This document shows positions 54,211-63,196 of a stretch of 64,000 bases of DNA, in pieces; position 1 is the first letter of the stretch; each line of letters opens with the position of its first letter. Made by a program: the position numbers and the translations under genes. Below the pieces are notes generated by a model. It saw nothing but the letters and a program-made list of their open reading frames with translations, searched no databases and had not been told where the DNA came from. The stretch is taken from positions 62,001 through 126,000 of the forward strand of contig CAWGTB010000006.1 in NCBI GenBank assembly GCA_963825405.1. Direction: 5' to 3'. The DNA is from JACPNO01 sp963825405. GTDB taxonomy: Bacteria > Acidobacteriota > Terriglobia > Bryobacterales > Bryobacteraceae.

Positions 54211-54212
54211 CG
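54166..54212 (-). repeat. Displaced copy of the symporter 3' end
   Basis: 47 bases matching 54463-54509 with two mismatches. On the minus strand it encodes SGLVLVCILVAYLYFRG and a stop, against SGLVLVCILGAYLYFRG in the real gene. Confidence 0.88.
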
Positions 54213-54228
54213 ACCCATTCCGATCTGC

Positions 54229-54356
54229 GTTTTCCCGCGCCCTGTGCCAGGGCGGGGGACTGCTGGTGCCGCTGGAGACGCTTTTCATCACATGGCGATT
54301 ATTGAGGCTGTTTTCAAATCTGCGGAGTCGGGAACGTGGGAAGCGCCGAAAAGCTG
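54229..54356 (+). pseudogene. Degenerate second copy of the Gfo/Idh gene 3' end
   Basis: Retains GDEFSRAL-to-TPQKL coding sequence in degraded form, including the stretch encoding MAIIEAVFKSAESG unchanged, but with indels and no start. It is a duplicated tail, not a gene. Confidence 0.85.
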
Positions 54357-54357
54357 T

Positions 54358-54441
54358 AAAACCGCTTCCTATGGTCGCGGCTCTGTAAGTCACGGAGATA
54401 CGAGAAGGCGAATCAGAGCCGCGACCATCGGGAGCGGTTTT
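54358..54441. repeat. Long imperfect inverted repeat (REP/MITE-like or terminator)
   Basis: 28-base arms 54358-54385 and 54414-54441 pair with two mismatches around a 28-base loop. The stem contains GGTCGCGGCTCTG. It lies between the duplicated oxidoreductase tail and the convergent symporter stop. It ends in TTTT on one strand and AAAA on the other, so it could terminate transcription from both sides. Confidence 0.7.
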
Positions 54442-54453
54442 CGCTAGCTTCTC

Positions 54454-56262
54454 CTATCCTCGGAAATAAAGATAAGCCCCCAGAATACAAACCAGCACCA
54501 GCCCTGACGCCGCCACCTCGTTCCGACTCCAGCTCGCGCGTGTCTTGCTGCGATCCGCATCCGTCGCCGTCTCAAACGTCAGGCTCTGAATCCGCGGTAG
54601 TCCGGCTCCGCGGTCGCGTAGCTGACCGCCACCATCACGATCGCCGACACAATCGTGATCAGCACGCTGAAGTACTGGAAGTAGATGTTGTTGACGATCC
54701 AGAGAAACGACCCCGGCGGGTATCCGTTCTCGAATCCGCTGAGCGCCGAGCGTCACCGGCGTATCGACGAACATGCGGAACAGGCCCAGCGCGAAGCCCA
54801 CGATCATGGCCCACAGCGCGCCCTGGGCATTCATGCGCTTGAAAAAAACGCCGAGGAAGAACACCACGAAGATCGGCGGCGCCAGATAGCCTTGCACGGC
54901 CTGCAGGTAGCCGTAGAGGCCTTGCGCGTTCTTGATCACCGGAATCCACGCCAGCGCGATGACCACCATGATCGCCGGTGGCGATGCGGCCGGTGCGCAC
55001 CAGCTGGTGCTGCGACGCCTTCGGTTTCCACTTCTGATAGAGATCCACGGTGAACAGCGTGGAGCAGGCGTTGAACACGCCGGCCAGCGAGCCCATCAAC
55101 GCGGAAAGCAACCCCGCCACCACGATGCCGCGCATGCCCGGCGGCAGCAGGTATTGCACCATCATCGGAAACGCGCCGTTGGAGAGCGCGGCAATCGACT
55201 TGCCGTCCGGTCCGATCAGCGGCGCCAGTTCGGGAACCTTGCCGCTCTTGGCCAGCGCGAAACAGATCAGGCCGGGAATGATGAACAGGTAGACCGGGAA
55301 GAGCTTGAGAAACGCCGCGAAGATGCTGCCGCGGCGCGCGATGGTTTCATTCGGCGCGCCTAACGCCCGCTGCACGATGTACTGGTCCGTGCACCAGTAC
55401 CAGAGCCCGATGATCGGCGCGCAGAACAGCATGCCCAGCCAGGGAAAGTCGCCGTTGAAGTACCAGGCTTGTTTGACGACCTTTCCCGCCGCGTCGGTCT
55501 GCCATCACCGGCGCCCAGGTGCCTTCGACTCCCGGCGGGAATCAGCGGCTTCCAGAGATTGAACATGTCGGAGCCGCACCAGCGCCGCAGTTCGCCCCAG
55601 CCGCCCAGTTCGATCAGCCCGTAAACCGTCAGCAGCGCCGAGCCGATGATCAGGACGACCACCTGCACGGCGTCGTTGTACGCCACCGCGCGCATGCCGC
55701 CCAGCGTGGTGTACAGTCCGGTCAACACGATCACCAGCACGGAGCCGATCCAGAAGCTGTCGATATCGATGCCGCCGAGGTTCAGGTGCATTTCCGGAAG
55801 CAGCGTGCCGAAGACCACGCCGCCGGCGAAGATGCCGACCGCGATCTTCGAGATCACAAACGTGATCAGCGAAACGATGGAGAGCACGTAGCGCGATTTG
55901 TCGCTGAAGCGCCGCTCCAGGAACTCCGGCATGGTGAACACCATGGAGCGCATGTAGAACGGCACGAAGACCCAGGCCAGCACCAGCAGGCACCAGGCGT
56001 GCAATTCGTAGTGCGCCATGGCCACGCCGCTGGTGGCGCCCGAGCCGGCCAGGCCGACGATGTGTTCCGATCCGATGTTCGACGCAAAGATCGACGCGCC
56101 GATGATCCACCAGCCCAGGTTGCGGCCGGCCAGAAAGTAATCCGCGGCGGAATCTTTTTGCTTTGCGCACCACCCACCAGGCCACGCCGGCGAGCGCCAG
56201 AAGTAAAGCGCGATCATCAGCCAGTCGAGTGCGGTGATATGCGAAGTGGGGGCGGCGCTCAT
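54454..56262 (-). CDS. Sodium:solute symporter, SSS family (several frame breaks)
   Basis: About 590 residues and 13-14 membrane segments. Start MSAAPTSHITALDWLMIALYF; family hallmarks are DYFLAGRNLGWWIIGASIFASNIGSEHIVGLAG, the YTTLGGMRAVAYNDAVQ segment and DQYIVQRALGA. It is of the SGLT-like solute branch (sugar or inositol). Breaks occur near 56195, 55500, 55010 and 54730-54600, so the sequence is a mosaic of frames. The stop TAG is at 54454-54456. It converges with the Gfo/Idh gene; uptake and oxidation of one substrate is plausible. Confidence 0.85.
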
Positions 56263-56398
56263 GGGTGCAATTCCCTTTCAGGTTGTGCGAACTGAACCTA
56301 CGAAGATACCGTAATTACACAAAGGGCCGGGGAATGTGTCATTTTTTGGTGTTACCTTTCCCCGCGCAGCGAGTATCAGTACAGAGAGGATTCCGCGC

Positions 56399-58822
56399 AT
56401 GATTTCCGACCTTCGTATTGCCGGCCGCACCCTGGCCAAGACGCCCGCTTTTACTCTTACCGCCATCGCCGCGCTGGCCCTCGGCATTGGCGCTAACACG
56501 GCTATTTTCAGCCTGGTAAGCCAGGTGCTGCTCAATCCCGCAGGGGTTTCGACCCCGGAGCGCGTGGTCGCCGTGCGCGCCAAATACGACAAGCTGGCCC
56601 TGACTAGCATCTCGCTTTCGATTCCGGATTTCATGGACGTCCGCGACAGCACGTCGCAGTTCGAATCCGCCGCATTGATGCAGCAGGCCGATTACAACTA
56701 CACCGGGTCGGGTACACCGGAACGGTTGCAGGGCGCCGACGTCTCGCTGCACTGGTTCGATGTCTTCGGCGCTAAGCCTCGCATCGGGAGGCTTTTCACC
56801 CCCGAGGAAGATACGCCGAGCGGCAACCAAGTCGTGGTCCTGTCCTACGCCGTCTGGCAGCGGCTCTTTGGTCTCGATCCCGGAATCCTCAACCGCACAG
56901 TCGAGCTGAACCAGAAGGCGTATCGTGTGGTCGGCGTGATGGGTCCGGAATTCCGTTGGCCGGCCGCCGTCGAGCTCTGGGTGCCGCTCGGCATCCCGGC
57001 CGATCAGTTCACCGAGCAAAATCGCTTCAATGAAAGCTATGCCGCCTTCGCGCGCCTTAAGCCCGGCGTCAATTTTCAACAGGCCAGCGCCCTGATGCGG
57101 ATTCTCACCGATCGCGTCCACAACAACGGCACCCGCGGCGGCGCCTACGCCAAGGATTCCGCCTGGGGCATGTTCATCGTTCCGTTCACCGATTTCATAG
57201 CCGGCGATACCAAAACACCCATGCTGGTGCTGCTGGGCGCGGTGGGATTTGTGCTGCTCATCGCCTGCTCGAACATTGCCGGCTTGATGCTGGCGCGGGC
57301 CTCCGGACGCAGCCGCGAGATTGCCGTGCGCGCCGCTTTAGGCGCCAGCCGCTGGCATCTGATCCGGCAAACTCTAGCCGAAAGCCTCCTGCTCTCGGCG
57401 GCGGGCGCTGCGCTTGGATTGGCGTTGGCGTGGGTGGGCGCTCGCGAACTGCTGGCGCTTGCGCCCGACAACGCGACTGTCGCGCTCGACGTCCGCATCG
57501 ATACTTCGGTTTTGCTGTTTACCGCGATCGCTGCCATCGCGGCCGGCATTCTGTTCGGGATCGCGCCCGCCTGGCAAATTTCCCGCCTGGATCACTTCGA
57601 TGGATTGAAGGAAGGCGGACGTTCGGGCACGGCCGGGCTGGCTCGGCAGCGCGTACGCGCCAGTTTGGTGATCGGCGAGGTGGCGCTGGCGCTGGTGCTG
57701 CTGGTGGGCGCGGGTTTGTTCCTGCGCAGCCTGACGTCGCTGCAGGATGTGAGTCCCGGATTCCAGCCCAGCGGCATTATCACCGCCACCGTCGCGCTGC
57801 CGCAAGCGCGCTACAAGGAGCCCGCCAAGCAAATCGCTTTTTATCGCGCGGTGCTCGAGCGATTATCCAGCCTGCCCGGCGTTACCAGCGCGGCGATTGG
57901 CATGCCACTTCCATTTAGCGGGAACGGCGGGTCTGCCTCCTTCTCGATTGAAGGCCGACCTTCGCCCCCCGGCGATCCCGGTCCGCACGGCGATATCCAG
58001 CTGATCACCCCCAATTATTTCTCCGCGTTGAAAATTCCGCTGCGCGAAGGCCGGTTCTTTACCGAGCAGGACCAGCAGGGCAGTGCCTCCGTTTTCATCG
58101 TCGACGAAACGCTAGCCCGGCAGTACTGGCCGACGGAGAACGCGATCGGCAAACATATGCGCCTGGGAACGGATGCGCCGTGGGGAACCATTGTCGGCAT
58201 CGTGGGCCATGCCAAGTCATCCGATCTCGCCGGGGACACGGTCAAAGGGAAGTACTATATCCCGACGTATCAGCAGCCTTTCCCGATGGCTGGTCTCGTT
58301 GTGCGTTCGCAATCCGACCCCGTTATGCTGACCGGAGCGATTCGCGGCGCGGTGCAGGCCGTCGATGCCAGCCAGGCCGTTTCGCGCGTGAAAACGCTGT
58401 CCGACATGGTTGCCAGCTCACTTGCGCCGCGCCGTTTTGTGGTGACGCTGCTGGGAGTGTTCGCCGGCATGGCGCTTCTGATGGCCGTGATCGGGCTCTA
58501 CGGCGTCATCAGTTATTCGGTGACACAGCGCACACAGGAGATCGGCATCCGCATGGCGCTGGGCGCGCAACGGCGCGAGGTTTTGGGAATGGTGATCGGC
58601 AACGGCATGCGGTTGGTCGGAATCGGCGCCGGAATCGGACTAGTGGTCTCGCTCGCCTTCGGGCGCGTGCTCAAGAACCAGTTATTTCAGGTGAACCCGT
58701 TCGATCCGATCACGTTTGCCGTGACAGTGCTCGTGCTGATGGGCGCGGCGTTCCTGGCGTGCTACATACCGGCACGCCGCGCCACCAGGGTCGATCCGAT
58801 GATCGCGCTTCGCTACGAGTGA
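56399..58822 (+). CDS. MacB/FtsX-like permease, acidobacterial orphan type
   Basis: 807 residues from ATG 56399, intact. TM1 is in FTLTAIAALALGIGANTAIF, followed by a MacB-like periplasmic domain (about 50-260), FtsX block 1 with LLGAVGFVLLIACSN and GRSREIAVRAALGAS, a second periplasmic domain, and FtsX block 2 with VIGLYGVISYSVTQRTQEIGIRMALGAQRREV. It ends RVDPMIALRYE. Unlike the copy at 40092-42748 it lacks the helical cytosolic prefix and has no PadR gene next to it. No ABC ATPase nearby. Function of this class is unproven. Confidence 0.92.
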   Translation: MISDLRIAGRTLAKTPAFTLTAIAALALGIGANTAIFSLVSQVLLNPAGVSTPERVVAVRAKYDKLALTSISLSIPDFMDVRDSTSQFESAALMQQADYNYTGSGTPERLQGADVSLHWFDVFGAKPRIGRLFTPEEDTPSGNQVVVLSYAVWQRLFGLDPGILNRTVELNQKAYRVVGVMGPEFRWPAAVELWVPLGIPADQFTEQNRFNESYAAFARLKPGVNFQQASALMRILTDRVHNNGTRGGAYAKDSAWGMFIVPFTDFIAGDTKTPMLVLLGAVGFVLLIACSNIAGLMLARASGRSREIAVRAALGASRWHLIRQTLAESLLLSAAGAALGLALAWVGARELLALAPDNATVALDVRIDTSVLLFTAIAAIAAGILFGIAPAWQISRLDHFDGLKEGGRSGTAGLARQRVRASLVIGEVALALVLLVGAGLFLRSLTSLQDVSPGFQPSGIITATVALPQARYKEPAKQIAFYRAVLERLSSLPGVTSAAIGMPLPFSGNGGSASFSIEGRPSPPGDPGPHGDIQLITPNYFSALKIPLREGRFFTEQDQQGSASVFIVDETLARQYWPTENAIGKHMRLGTDAPWGTIVGIVGHAKSSDLAGDTVKGKYYIPTYQQPFPMAGLVVRSQSDPVMLTGAIRGAVQAVDASQAVSRVKTLSDMVASSLAPRRFVVTLLGVFAGMALLMAVIGLYGVISYSVTQRTQEIGIRMALGAQRREVLGMVIGNGMRLVGIGAGIGLVVSLAFGRVLKNQLFQVNPFDPITFAVTVLVLMGAAFLACYIPARRATRVDPMIALRYE

Positions 58823-58828
58823 CCGGAA

Positions 58829-59866
58829 TTATTTCCGGACGGATTTGAACACGCGGTTGGCTTTGGACACCGCGCGCGCTTGTGTCAGTTTCGCTCTGCG
58901 GGCTACCGCGGCCTTTATCGCTGCGGCGGGTGTAGCCCCGGTGGGCGAGCTGTCAAAGGCAACTTGCAGACTAGTCCCCGAGGGCCCGTCAAACTGGAGA
59001 ACCGAGACCGCGGAAAGCACCGCCGACGGGCCGCCATCGAAGAGGACCTTGAAGGGGCCGGACGGTAGCGAAACCAAATCCCTCAGCAGCGCCGCATAGG
59101 TCCCACCTTCTCCAAATGTGCCGCCGCCGAGATTCTCCAGCGGAAGAATCACAGGTGTATGGCCCGTATCATAAAGGAGTCCGTCGTTGTCGTACACGTA
59201 GATCGTGAAAGCATGGGCTTGAGTGTCTTCGTTGTAGACCACAAAGGACACGATTTTATTTGAATTGCCCGTATCCACGCCCACCGCTGACCACGTGTTC
59301 CATATCCCTGAATCCCAACTGATGGGCACGCTCAGAGACCATGGTATGGAAGGTAGGGCCGAGTAGATCAGCTGGGGTTGGAGGTTGAGACACGTGTCTT
59401 GGTCGGGACAGTAAAACGTGCCGAAGACCGAACCCGTGGCAAGGTTGGGATAGAAGGGACCATCGCCGCCAACGCCGAGCAGTTCAATTTCCGCAGGCTG
59501 ATTCTCGAACAGAGCGAAATTCACATCATTAAAGGAGTCCTCGACAAAACCTGTGAAGTCGAGGTCCTGGCTGGCCCCACTGTTGTCGTAGAACGCAAAG
59601 TCGACACCGACGGCGCCTGACCCGGGCGCGGCAACGCGAATCTTGCTGGTCCATCCCGCGCCCGCAGCCAGCCAGACGAACGTCCCGCTCACAGAGCACG
59701 AGTAGCCGACGACTCCCGACGGGCCGTGAATCGCAACCGCCGTCGTATTCGCTAATTTCGAGCAGTCCGGCACGCCCGCAGACCAATATTGGGCTCCGTT
59801 GGTCGGCTGGCCGTAAGCCACGGCGGCAGCCAGAACTATCAATCCGGTGAGTTGTAGAGTCTTCAT
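58829..59866 (-). CDS. Secreted hypothetical protein
   Basis: 345 residues from ATG 59866, preceded by GGAGGAAA. Signal peptide MKTLQLTGLIVLAAAVAYG. The mature part is acidic, Gly/Ser/Thr-rich and beta-rich (AVGVDFAFYDNSGASQDLD, VVYNEDTQAHAFTIYVYDND), with two Cys pairs, and it ends in a basic helix (KAAVARRAKLTQARAVSKA). This looks like an extracellular or surface protein; no known family. It ends 6 bases after the convergent permease stop. Confidence 0.7.
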   Translation of the reverse strand: MKTLQLTGLIVLAAAVAYGQPTNGAQYWSAGVPDCSKLANTTAVAIHGPSGVVGYSCSVSGTFVWLAAGAGWTSKIRVAAPGSGAVGVDFAFYDNSGASQDLDFTGFVEDSFNDVNFALFENQPAEIELLGVGGDGPFYPNLATGSVFGTFYCPDQDTCLNLQPQLIYSALPSIPWSLSVPISWDSGIWNTWSAVGVDTGNSNKIVSFVVYNEDTQAHAFTIYVYDNDGLLYDTGHTPVILPLENLGGGTFGEGGTYAALLRDLVSLPSGPFKVLFDGGPSAVLSAVSVLQFDGPSGTSLQVAFDSSPTGATPAAAIKAAVARRAKLTQARAVSKANRVFKSVRK

Positions 59867-59886
59867 TGATGTTTCCTCCAGATGAC

Positions 59887-59916
59887 GTTGGAAGCGCGGG
59901 CCGACGAACGGACGTT
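59887..59916 (-). repeat. Degenerate third copy of the tRNA-Cys 3'-end repeat
   Basis: Shares the frame GTTGGA-GCGCGGG with the copies at 60044 and 61458 and also the preceding AGATGA of the 60044 copy, but is interrupted afterward. Low similarity; it may be the oldest attachment scar. Confidence 0.4.
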
Positions 59917-59950
59917 GGGCAACTTTGGCCTCGGAGCTCCAACAACCGTT

Positions 59951-59956
59951 CAATTA
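59951..59956 (-). promoter_or_regulatory. -10 box for the secreted-protein gene
   Basis: TATAAT on the minus strand, preceded by TG, 85 bases before the ATG at 59866. No clear -35 box. It implies a leader of about 75 bases that includes the degenerate repeat at 59887. Confidence 0.4.
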
Positions 59957-60043
59957 TACAACCTGAGTTTGAAGCTTGGGCCGAATTTCGAGTGGTCAAA
60001 AACCAGGCCGCTGTTGGCTGGGGAAGGGTAAATACTAGATGAT

Positions 60044-60074
60044 GTTGGAGGCGCGGGTCGGGATCGAATCGACG
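60044..60074 (-). repeat. Partial copy of the tRNA-Cys 3' end (att-like)
   Basis: 31 bases matching 61458-61488 at 30 positions: flank, CCA end, acceptor strand and T arm. The sequence beyond (60075-60219) does not fold as a tRNA and holds no gene. The spacing between the two copies is 1,414 bases. Confidence 0.75.
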
Positions 60075-60219
60075 TTCCTTGGCAAGCCGCTTTAGGTCGG
60101 AGATTTTCCGCTAGATCTCGATTAGACGCGGTCCGTGATGCGATCTATGCTAATCCGTTCGTTTTGATTGATCGCTTGACCCTACAGCGACTATAGCCCT
60201 TATGCTGGAGGGAAGGGCT

Positions 60220-60854
60220 ATGAGCGCGAATTGCTGTACCCACACGCGTGAAGATCAACTGCCCGATAGCCGCTATCGCCGCGTCCTGTGGGCTGTGCTT
60301 GCTATTAACGGCGCCATGTTTCTCGTTGAAATCATCGCCGGTGTAGGGGCAGGTTCCGCATCGTTGCAGGCGGATGCGCTCGATTTTTTAGCGGACGCCG
60401 CCAATTACGGAATTAGTCTGTTCGTCGTCGGTATGGCACTTCGTTACCGGGCCAGTGCTGCGCTGGCCAAGGGCGTGACGATGGGGCTTTTTGGCTTGTG
60501 GGTGCTAAGCACGGCCTTTTGGCATGCCGCGTCCGGAACTGTACCGGAGGCCGCGACAATTGGCGCTGTCGGTATCCTAGCGCTCTTGGCCAATGCCGCA
60601 TCTTTCGGGTTGTTATGGGCTTATAGGGCGGAGACAGCAATATGCGGTCCGTGTGGCTGTGTTCGCGCAACGATGTCATCGGCAATTTTGCCGTGCTGCT
60701 GGCGGCCTTGGGCGTATTTAATTCAGGTAAAGGCTGGCCTGACATTTTCGTTGCCCTCGTCATGGCTTGTTTCGCGCTACAAGGGGCATGGCTCGTCATT
60801 CGCCTTGCGCTGGCGGAACTGCAACTAAGACACGGTCCACATGTTCCGACTTAA
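60220..60854 (+). CDS. Cation-efflux (CDF-like) transporter (one frame break)
   Basis: About 211 residues. The ATG at 60220 begins MSANCCTHTREDQLPDS, a Cys/His N-terminus typical of small CDF-like proteins. The membrane part shows FLVEIIAGVGAGSASLQADALDFLADAANYG, with the Asp-rich metal site. The frame breaks near 60638; the rest follows as LCSRNDVIGNFAVLLAALGVF, again with the metal-site Asn/Asp, to RHGPHVPT. It should export Zn, Co or a similar divalent cation. It lies in the interval between two tRNA-Cys 3'-end repeats with the next gene. Confidence 0.82.
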
Positions 60855-60899
60855 TCCGTTTGCGCCGCAAAACGTTGAAGTTTGGACACGAGCACACGA

Positions 60900-61424
60900 A
60901 TGAACGCAATAAAATCGCTGTTGTTCACGTCACTTTTTTTCTGCCCGAGAAACGTCTCCGCCCAGTCGGTCGATAAAGAACCTGAGCCTGCGGCAATCGT
61001 CGAGCTTGGCGGAGCTGCCGGGCGGGATCTCAAAGGTGGTGGGTCAAGCTTCGGCGGGGACCTCGCGGTTGAGTTTACACCGATAGAGAAGTGGCTGGAG
61101 ATTGAAGCCGGCACTACGCCGCTCTTCCGCCGTCACTCGACAGAATGGGATACGGACCTTCTGTTCAAGAAGCCTTGGACCCTCTCAGAAAAAGTGGAAT
61201 TTATGTTCGGCGTTGGTCCGGAGTGGATACATGCGAGGGCGTATGGCGTGACAACGAACTCGCTCGGCGTCGAAGTGGTGCTGGACTTTATGTTCTGGCC
61301 CTCCTCGAAGCATCGCTTTGGCTGGTTCCTCGAACCGGGCTACGAGTACAGCTTCGCGCGAGGGCATGAGCGCTCGATTGGGATAAGCGGTGGCCTGCTG
61401 ATCGCGATCCCACGAAGACGCTAA
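60900..61424 (+). CDS. Exported beta-barrel-like protein
   Basis: 174 residues from ATG 60900. The signal peptide MNAIKSLLFTSLFFC to VSAQ is followed by alternating beta strands (AAIVELGGAAGRDLKGGGSS, LAVEFTPIEKWLEIEAGTTP, VEFMFGVGPEWIHARAY, FGWFLEPGYEYSFARGHERS) as in small outer-membrane barrels. It follows the cation transporter by 45 bases, so a joint role in metal export is possible. No specific family assigned. Confidence 0.65.
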   Translation: MNAIKSLLFTSLFFCPRNVSAQSVDKEPEPAAIVELGGAAGRDLKGGGSSFGGDLAVEFTPIEKWLEIEAGTTPLFRRHSTEWDTDLLFKKPWTLSEKVEFMFGVGPEWIHARAYGVTTNSLGVEVVLDFMFWPSSKHRFGWFLEPGYEYSFARGHERSIGISGGLLIAIPRRR

Positions 61425-61457
61425 ACAGGGTCTTGCCTGCGAGATTGCTGAAAAGTT

Positions 61458-61488
61458 GTTGGAGGCGCGGGTCGGGATCGAACCGACG
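61458..61488 (-). repeat. att-like repeat inside the tRNA-Cys fragment
   Basis: Partner of 60044-60074 (30 of 31 identical). It overlaps the 3' end of the partial tRNA-Cys gene. Confidence 0.75.
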
Positions 61489-61510
61489 AATAAAGGTTTT
61501 GCAGACCTCC
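61460..61510 (-). tRNA. Partial tRNA-Cys (GCA): 3' portion only
   Basis: On the minus strand: anticodon arm GAGGT-CTGCAAA-ACCTT with anticodon GCA, T arm GTCGG-TTCGATC-CCGAC, acceptor strand CGCGCC, discriminator T and encoded CCA. The D arm and 5' acceptor strand (expected GGCGCG) are missing; unrelated sequence follows beyond 61510. This is the displaced host 3' end left when an element integrates into a tRNA; the intact gene should be at the far end of the element, right of this window. Confidence 0.8.
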
Positions 61511-61577
61511 TATGTGTGGCGCGTTGTTTTGTCGTTCCATGCAGTTGGCGTTTGCGTCCGTCCGACTTTCGTCCGAG

Positions 61578-62662
61578 TCATTCGCCGGCAGCCTTTACCA
61601 GCGTCAATTTCCGGCGTTGCAGCGCGGCTTCGTAGCCCTGCATTGCCTTGAGCTTTTCTTCTTGCTGCGGGTGAACGTAGCGCATGATCGTGCGCAGATT
61701 CGAATGACCCATCAGCGCCGCGAGCGTGAACGGGTCCTGCTTCAACACGCTGCCCTGGATGGTGCCAAAGGTGTGCCGGAAATCGTAGAGCACGAAAGAA
61801 ACGCCGCTATCGAGACACACTTTGTCGTGGCTATATTGCAACGTGGCGATGTGCTCACCCGGCCGGCGATCGGATGGAAATAGCCACGGCCCGGGCCCTT
61901 TCATTCTGGCGGCCAGAATCTTGAAGCTGTCTCCCGTCAATTCGAGTCTGCGGCGCGCGGCGCGCGTCTTGCCTCCGGCAATGAAGAGCGTGCGCCCAGC
62001 TTCGTCGAAGTGTTCCTTGCGTGACGCCATGATCTCTTCCGGCCGGCATCCCTGGTTGAGCATCAGGGTTGCCACGTCGTACAGGTTGCGCCGCTTGGCG
62101 CGGTCGAGCACAGCGAACGCGCGCGTGAAGTATGTCGTCTGCTCTTCCGGTGTGATCACATGGATCCGCACGGCATCCTGATCACTGGGAATGCTGACTT
62201 CCTTCACCGGATTGGCGTCGGCCCAGCTTTTTTTCATGGCGTACTGAAAGAAGAGCGAGAGCGCGTGCAGGTCATGGCGAAGTGTGACGTCGCGGACACC
62301 GTGCCGCTGGATGCGGAAAGTTTTGTAACCCTCGATCGCGCCGGCGTCGAGCTGGGATACCGGCATGGCGCCGAAGTATTCCTTCATCGATGCCAGGCTC
62401 ACTTTGATGCGCAAGGCGGTGTTGGGCTTCCTGCGGTACTCAACATCTCGGCACCAGGCGATGAACTCTTCCGCGGCCGCAGGATGCGGCGCCGGACTGC
62501 GTTGAGGCTCAGCAAGCCGCCGTTGGTCCCGCGATAGTCCCCATAGGCGGCTTGGAAGCCGGCCGCGAGAATTTCGACTTTTCCTTGTTGCATCGCAACT
62601 AAATCGTATCCGCAGAAGTGCGGTTTTGTTCCTGTCGCATTGCGCCAATATGTGACAGCCAT
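61578..62662 (-). CDS. int: Tyrosine-type site-specific integrase (one frame break)
   Basis: About 360 residues. The start MAVTYWRNATGTKPHF (62662) leads to a SAM-like core-binding domain (EFIAWCRDVEYRRKPNTALR); the frame changes near 62515. The catalytic domain shows GCRPEEI (Arg I), the box II RHTFGT in YDFRHTF (His-Arg context), GHSNLRTIMRYVHP with the His/Trp position and nucleophile Tyr. It catalyses strand exchange between the tRNA site and the element. The C-terminus lies 67 bases from the tRNA-Cys fragment, the classical int-next-to-att layout. Confidence 0.9.
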
Positions 62663-62695
62663 GCGACAGTGAATGCGACAGCTTGAGGCCGTTGG

Positions 62696-63196
62696 TCATT
62701 TGGCACACCTTTCTTTTTCCTCGCGCAATATCTCTAGAAGCAAGTTCATGATCTCGACGCTGGCCCTGTCGCGCTCGGCACGCTGGACGGTTCGCCGCGA
62801 AACCTTAGGGATGGCAAACGCCTGGTCGAAGGCGAGTTCGATGCGCAGCCGCTTGATCTGCTGGCCGCGGGTTTCTGGTGCCGCCAACTGGCGTGGGATT
62901 GAACGAACGGCTAAGGTTAGCCGGTCGATTTCGTCCGCGGTGGATTGAACGACCGGAAAGTGTTTTGCGGTCGATTCTGGTGCGGCCAGGCCCACGAGAC
63001 AGTGAATGTCTCGCATGGCCCTTAGCGCGGGCTCCGCATCGGTAGGCGCACGCTCAACAACCACTACCGCGGCCTCTTCAATGGCCTGTAAAGCCTCCGG
63101 CGGCGTCGGTTCCCATTCAATCCCCTGCTTCAGCCGACGGAGAATGATCCGCTGTGCAATGGGCCTTATCCGATCCAACACGCTTTGCCTGATCAT
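62696..63196 (-). CDS. Island hypothetical protein
   Basis: 166 residues from ATG 63196, which overlaps the upstream stop as ATGA. All-helical, rich in Arg/Glu/Ala. One segment, AFDQAFAIPKVSRRTVQRAERDR, looks like a helix-turn-helix in which SRRTVQRAER would be the recognition helix. This suggests a DNA-binding, excisionase-like or regulatory role, but no family is recognised. Confidence 0.6.
   Translation of the reverse strand: MIRQSVLDRIRPIAQRIILRRLKQGIEWEPTPPEALQAIEEAAVVVVERAPTDAEPALRAMRDIHCLVGLAAPESTAKHFPVVQSTADEIDRLTLAVRSIPRQLAAPETRGQQIKRLRIELAFDQAFAIPKVSRRTVQRAERDRASVEIMNLLLEILREEKERCAK

Noticed and set aside
60075..60160. Second possible tRNA next to the 60044 repeat
   Set aside because: Only the T arm and acceptor strand match; the following bases give no anticodon stem or D arm.
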